Below, piece after piece: positions 8,588 to 9,065 of a DNA stretch of 9,065 nt. Under the pieces are notes generated by a model, which had not been told where the DNA came from, ran no database searches, and saw nothing but the letters and a program-made list of their open reading frames with translations. Made by a program: the position numbers and the translations under genes. The DNA comes from Scleromatobacter sp038208735 (lineage in GTDB: Bacteria > Pseudomonadota > Gammaproteobacteria > Burkholderiales > Burkholderiaceae_C): the NCBI GenBank assembly GCA_038208735.1, contig JBBQYL010000202.1:1-9065 (forward strand). Direction: 5' to 3'. Position 1 is the first letter of the stretch. Every line of letters begins with the position of its first letter.

Positions 8588-8671
8588 GTCATCCTGCGCG
8601 CAGTCGCAGGATCCACGCTAGCGGACATCGCTGCCTCCGGCGTGGATTCCGCGACTGCTCGCGGAATTGAC
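8588..8671. repeat. Inverted pair of REP-like palindromes (BIME-like)
   Basis: Two REP-like units face each other: 8588-8617 (stem 8591-8598 with 8605-8612) and 8641-8671 (stem 8646-8653 with 8660-8667), separated by 23 nt. Each has an 8-bp perfect stem and a 6-nt loop ending AGT when read in the same sense, and CCACG next to the spacer. The stems differ at two positions, and both changes keep the pairing. A third copy is at 504-533. Arrangement as a head-to-head pair is typical of bacterial interspersed mosaic elements. Confidence 0.8.
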
Positions 8672-8772
8672 AGGACAGCGGAATCGTGCCGGTCGTCCAT
8701 CACGACAAGGAACGCCCGCGCGCCGACGCGTGATTCGCGTCAAGCCCGTTGGCGCGTGTCACGGCCGGCCGC

Positions 8773-8808
8773 GGGCTGCGTCGCGGCCTCGATGGCCCGA
8801 CGCAGCCC
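8773..8808. other. Hairpin B, right arm
   Basis: 8773-8788 pairs with 8794-8808 over 15 perfect bp with one bulged C (8784, the complement of the bulged G in the left copy) and a 5-nt TCGAT loop. Compared with the left copy at 8472-8507, it shows compensatory stem changes. Confidence 0.75.
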
Positions 8809-8988
8809 AGACCCGCTAAAAAGTTGGAGGAAGCATTTGTCCCAACCACCTGGGTGAACCGGCGGTGCGGCGGGCGTGTACTTGGCGAGACGCAGCACCG
8901 GGACGTCGAGGGCATTGCCGGCGTGCATACGAAGCCGCCGAACGCGACCCGCCAACGCCGCGCGGACGAATTTCAGCGAACGCCCTCG

Positions 8989-9013
8989 GAATCCGGCCGT
9001 CCAGGCCGGATTC
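8989..9013. other. Hairpin A, right arm
   Basis: This is an exact reverse-complement copy of the 10-bp hairpin at 8266-8290, with loop GTCCA. Confidence 0.7.
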
Positions 9014-9065
9014 AAGGCGCACGTGCGGAGTCGAGCCAAGTGCATGCCAGTCGCTCCGCAGCGCG

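Larger units (their letters stand above)
8214..8617 (+). repeat. Left arm of a large inverted repeat
   Basis: This stretch is repeated in reverse complement at about 8641-9065. The outer 112 nt (8214-8325) are identical to the complement of 8954-9065. A further 81 nt (8363-8443) match 8835-8915 with one difference. Between and beyond these blocks the arms differ by substitutions and indels, including a fully replaced core at 8444-8471. Within the arm are hairpins at 8266-8290, 8472-8507 and 8539-8555 and a REP-like unit at 8588-8617. Indels break any shared reading frame, so I see no protein gene here. This accounts for much of the non-genic stretch from 8128 to the window end. Confidence 0.9.
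8641..9065 (-). repeat. Right arm of the large inverted repeat, cut by the window edge
   Basis: This is the reverse-complement partner of 8214-8617. Identity is perfect up to the last base of the window, so the true outer end lies beyond it. It holds hairpin D (8725-8741), hairpin B (8773-8808), hairpin A (8989-9013) and a REP-like unit (8641-8671). Its core (8809-8834, including CTAAAAAG) is unrelated to the left core. About 20 nt (near 8672-8700) next to the REP-like unit have no counterpart in the left arm. Confidence 0.9.

Noticed and set aside
6775..8703. A 642-codon minus-strand frame including the tandem repeat
   Set aside because: Most of it is antisense to the ATPase gene; the rest runs through the repeat element and shows no domain.
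8084..8857. A 257-codon plus-strand frame, and its mirror at 8740-9045 on the minus strand, whose first residues (MHLARLRTCALNPAW...) are identical
   Set aside because: The shared peptide only reflects the inverted repeat. Indels between the arms shift the frame, so protein sequence is not what is conserved. There are no good ribosome binding sites or domains.

Overview
The window comes from a high-GC proteobacterium. SecA reads most like those of the Burkholderiales (Betaproteobacteria), and the order DUF721 gene, M23 peptidase, secA is the arrangement usual there, downstream of the ftsZ-lpxC division cluster. This placement rests on remembered family sequences, not on a search.

Layout: (1) Positions 1-500 hold the Pro/Ala/Thr-rich end of an unidentified protein and a small single-span membrane protein, followed by a REP-like palindrome and a strong hairpin terminator. 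(2) Positions 582-983 (minus) encode a DUF721/DciA-like protein. It is divergent from a membrane-anchored M23 metallopeptidase (1001-1984), with only 17 bp between the two start codons. (3) Positions 1985-2167 form the secA leader, with an extended -10 candidate, a possible 33-codon upstream ORF ending 9 nt before secA, and a 10-bp hairpin. secA (2168-4927) is complete, with its C-terminal zinc motif, and ends at a 17-bp intrinsic terminator. (4) Positions 5046-8127 form a two-gene ABC importer operon of the nitrate/sulfonate/taurine type. One gene encodes a permease with two fused transmembrane modules, the other an ATPase with a C-terminal AAA-associated domain. No substrate-binding protein is present. 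(5) Positions 8128-9065 appear to contain no protein gene. They hold a 30-bp tandem repeat and then a large, imperfect, nested inverted repeat that continues past the right edge. Each arm carries the same series of hairpins, one of them with compensatory base changes, and a pair of REP-like palindromes sits at the centre.

Most of the protein content is ordinary housekeeping and transport. The least explained parts are the structured inverted repeat at the right end and the secA leader with its candidate upstream ORF. Neither can be settled without searches or experiments.
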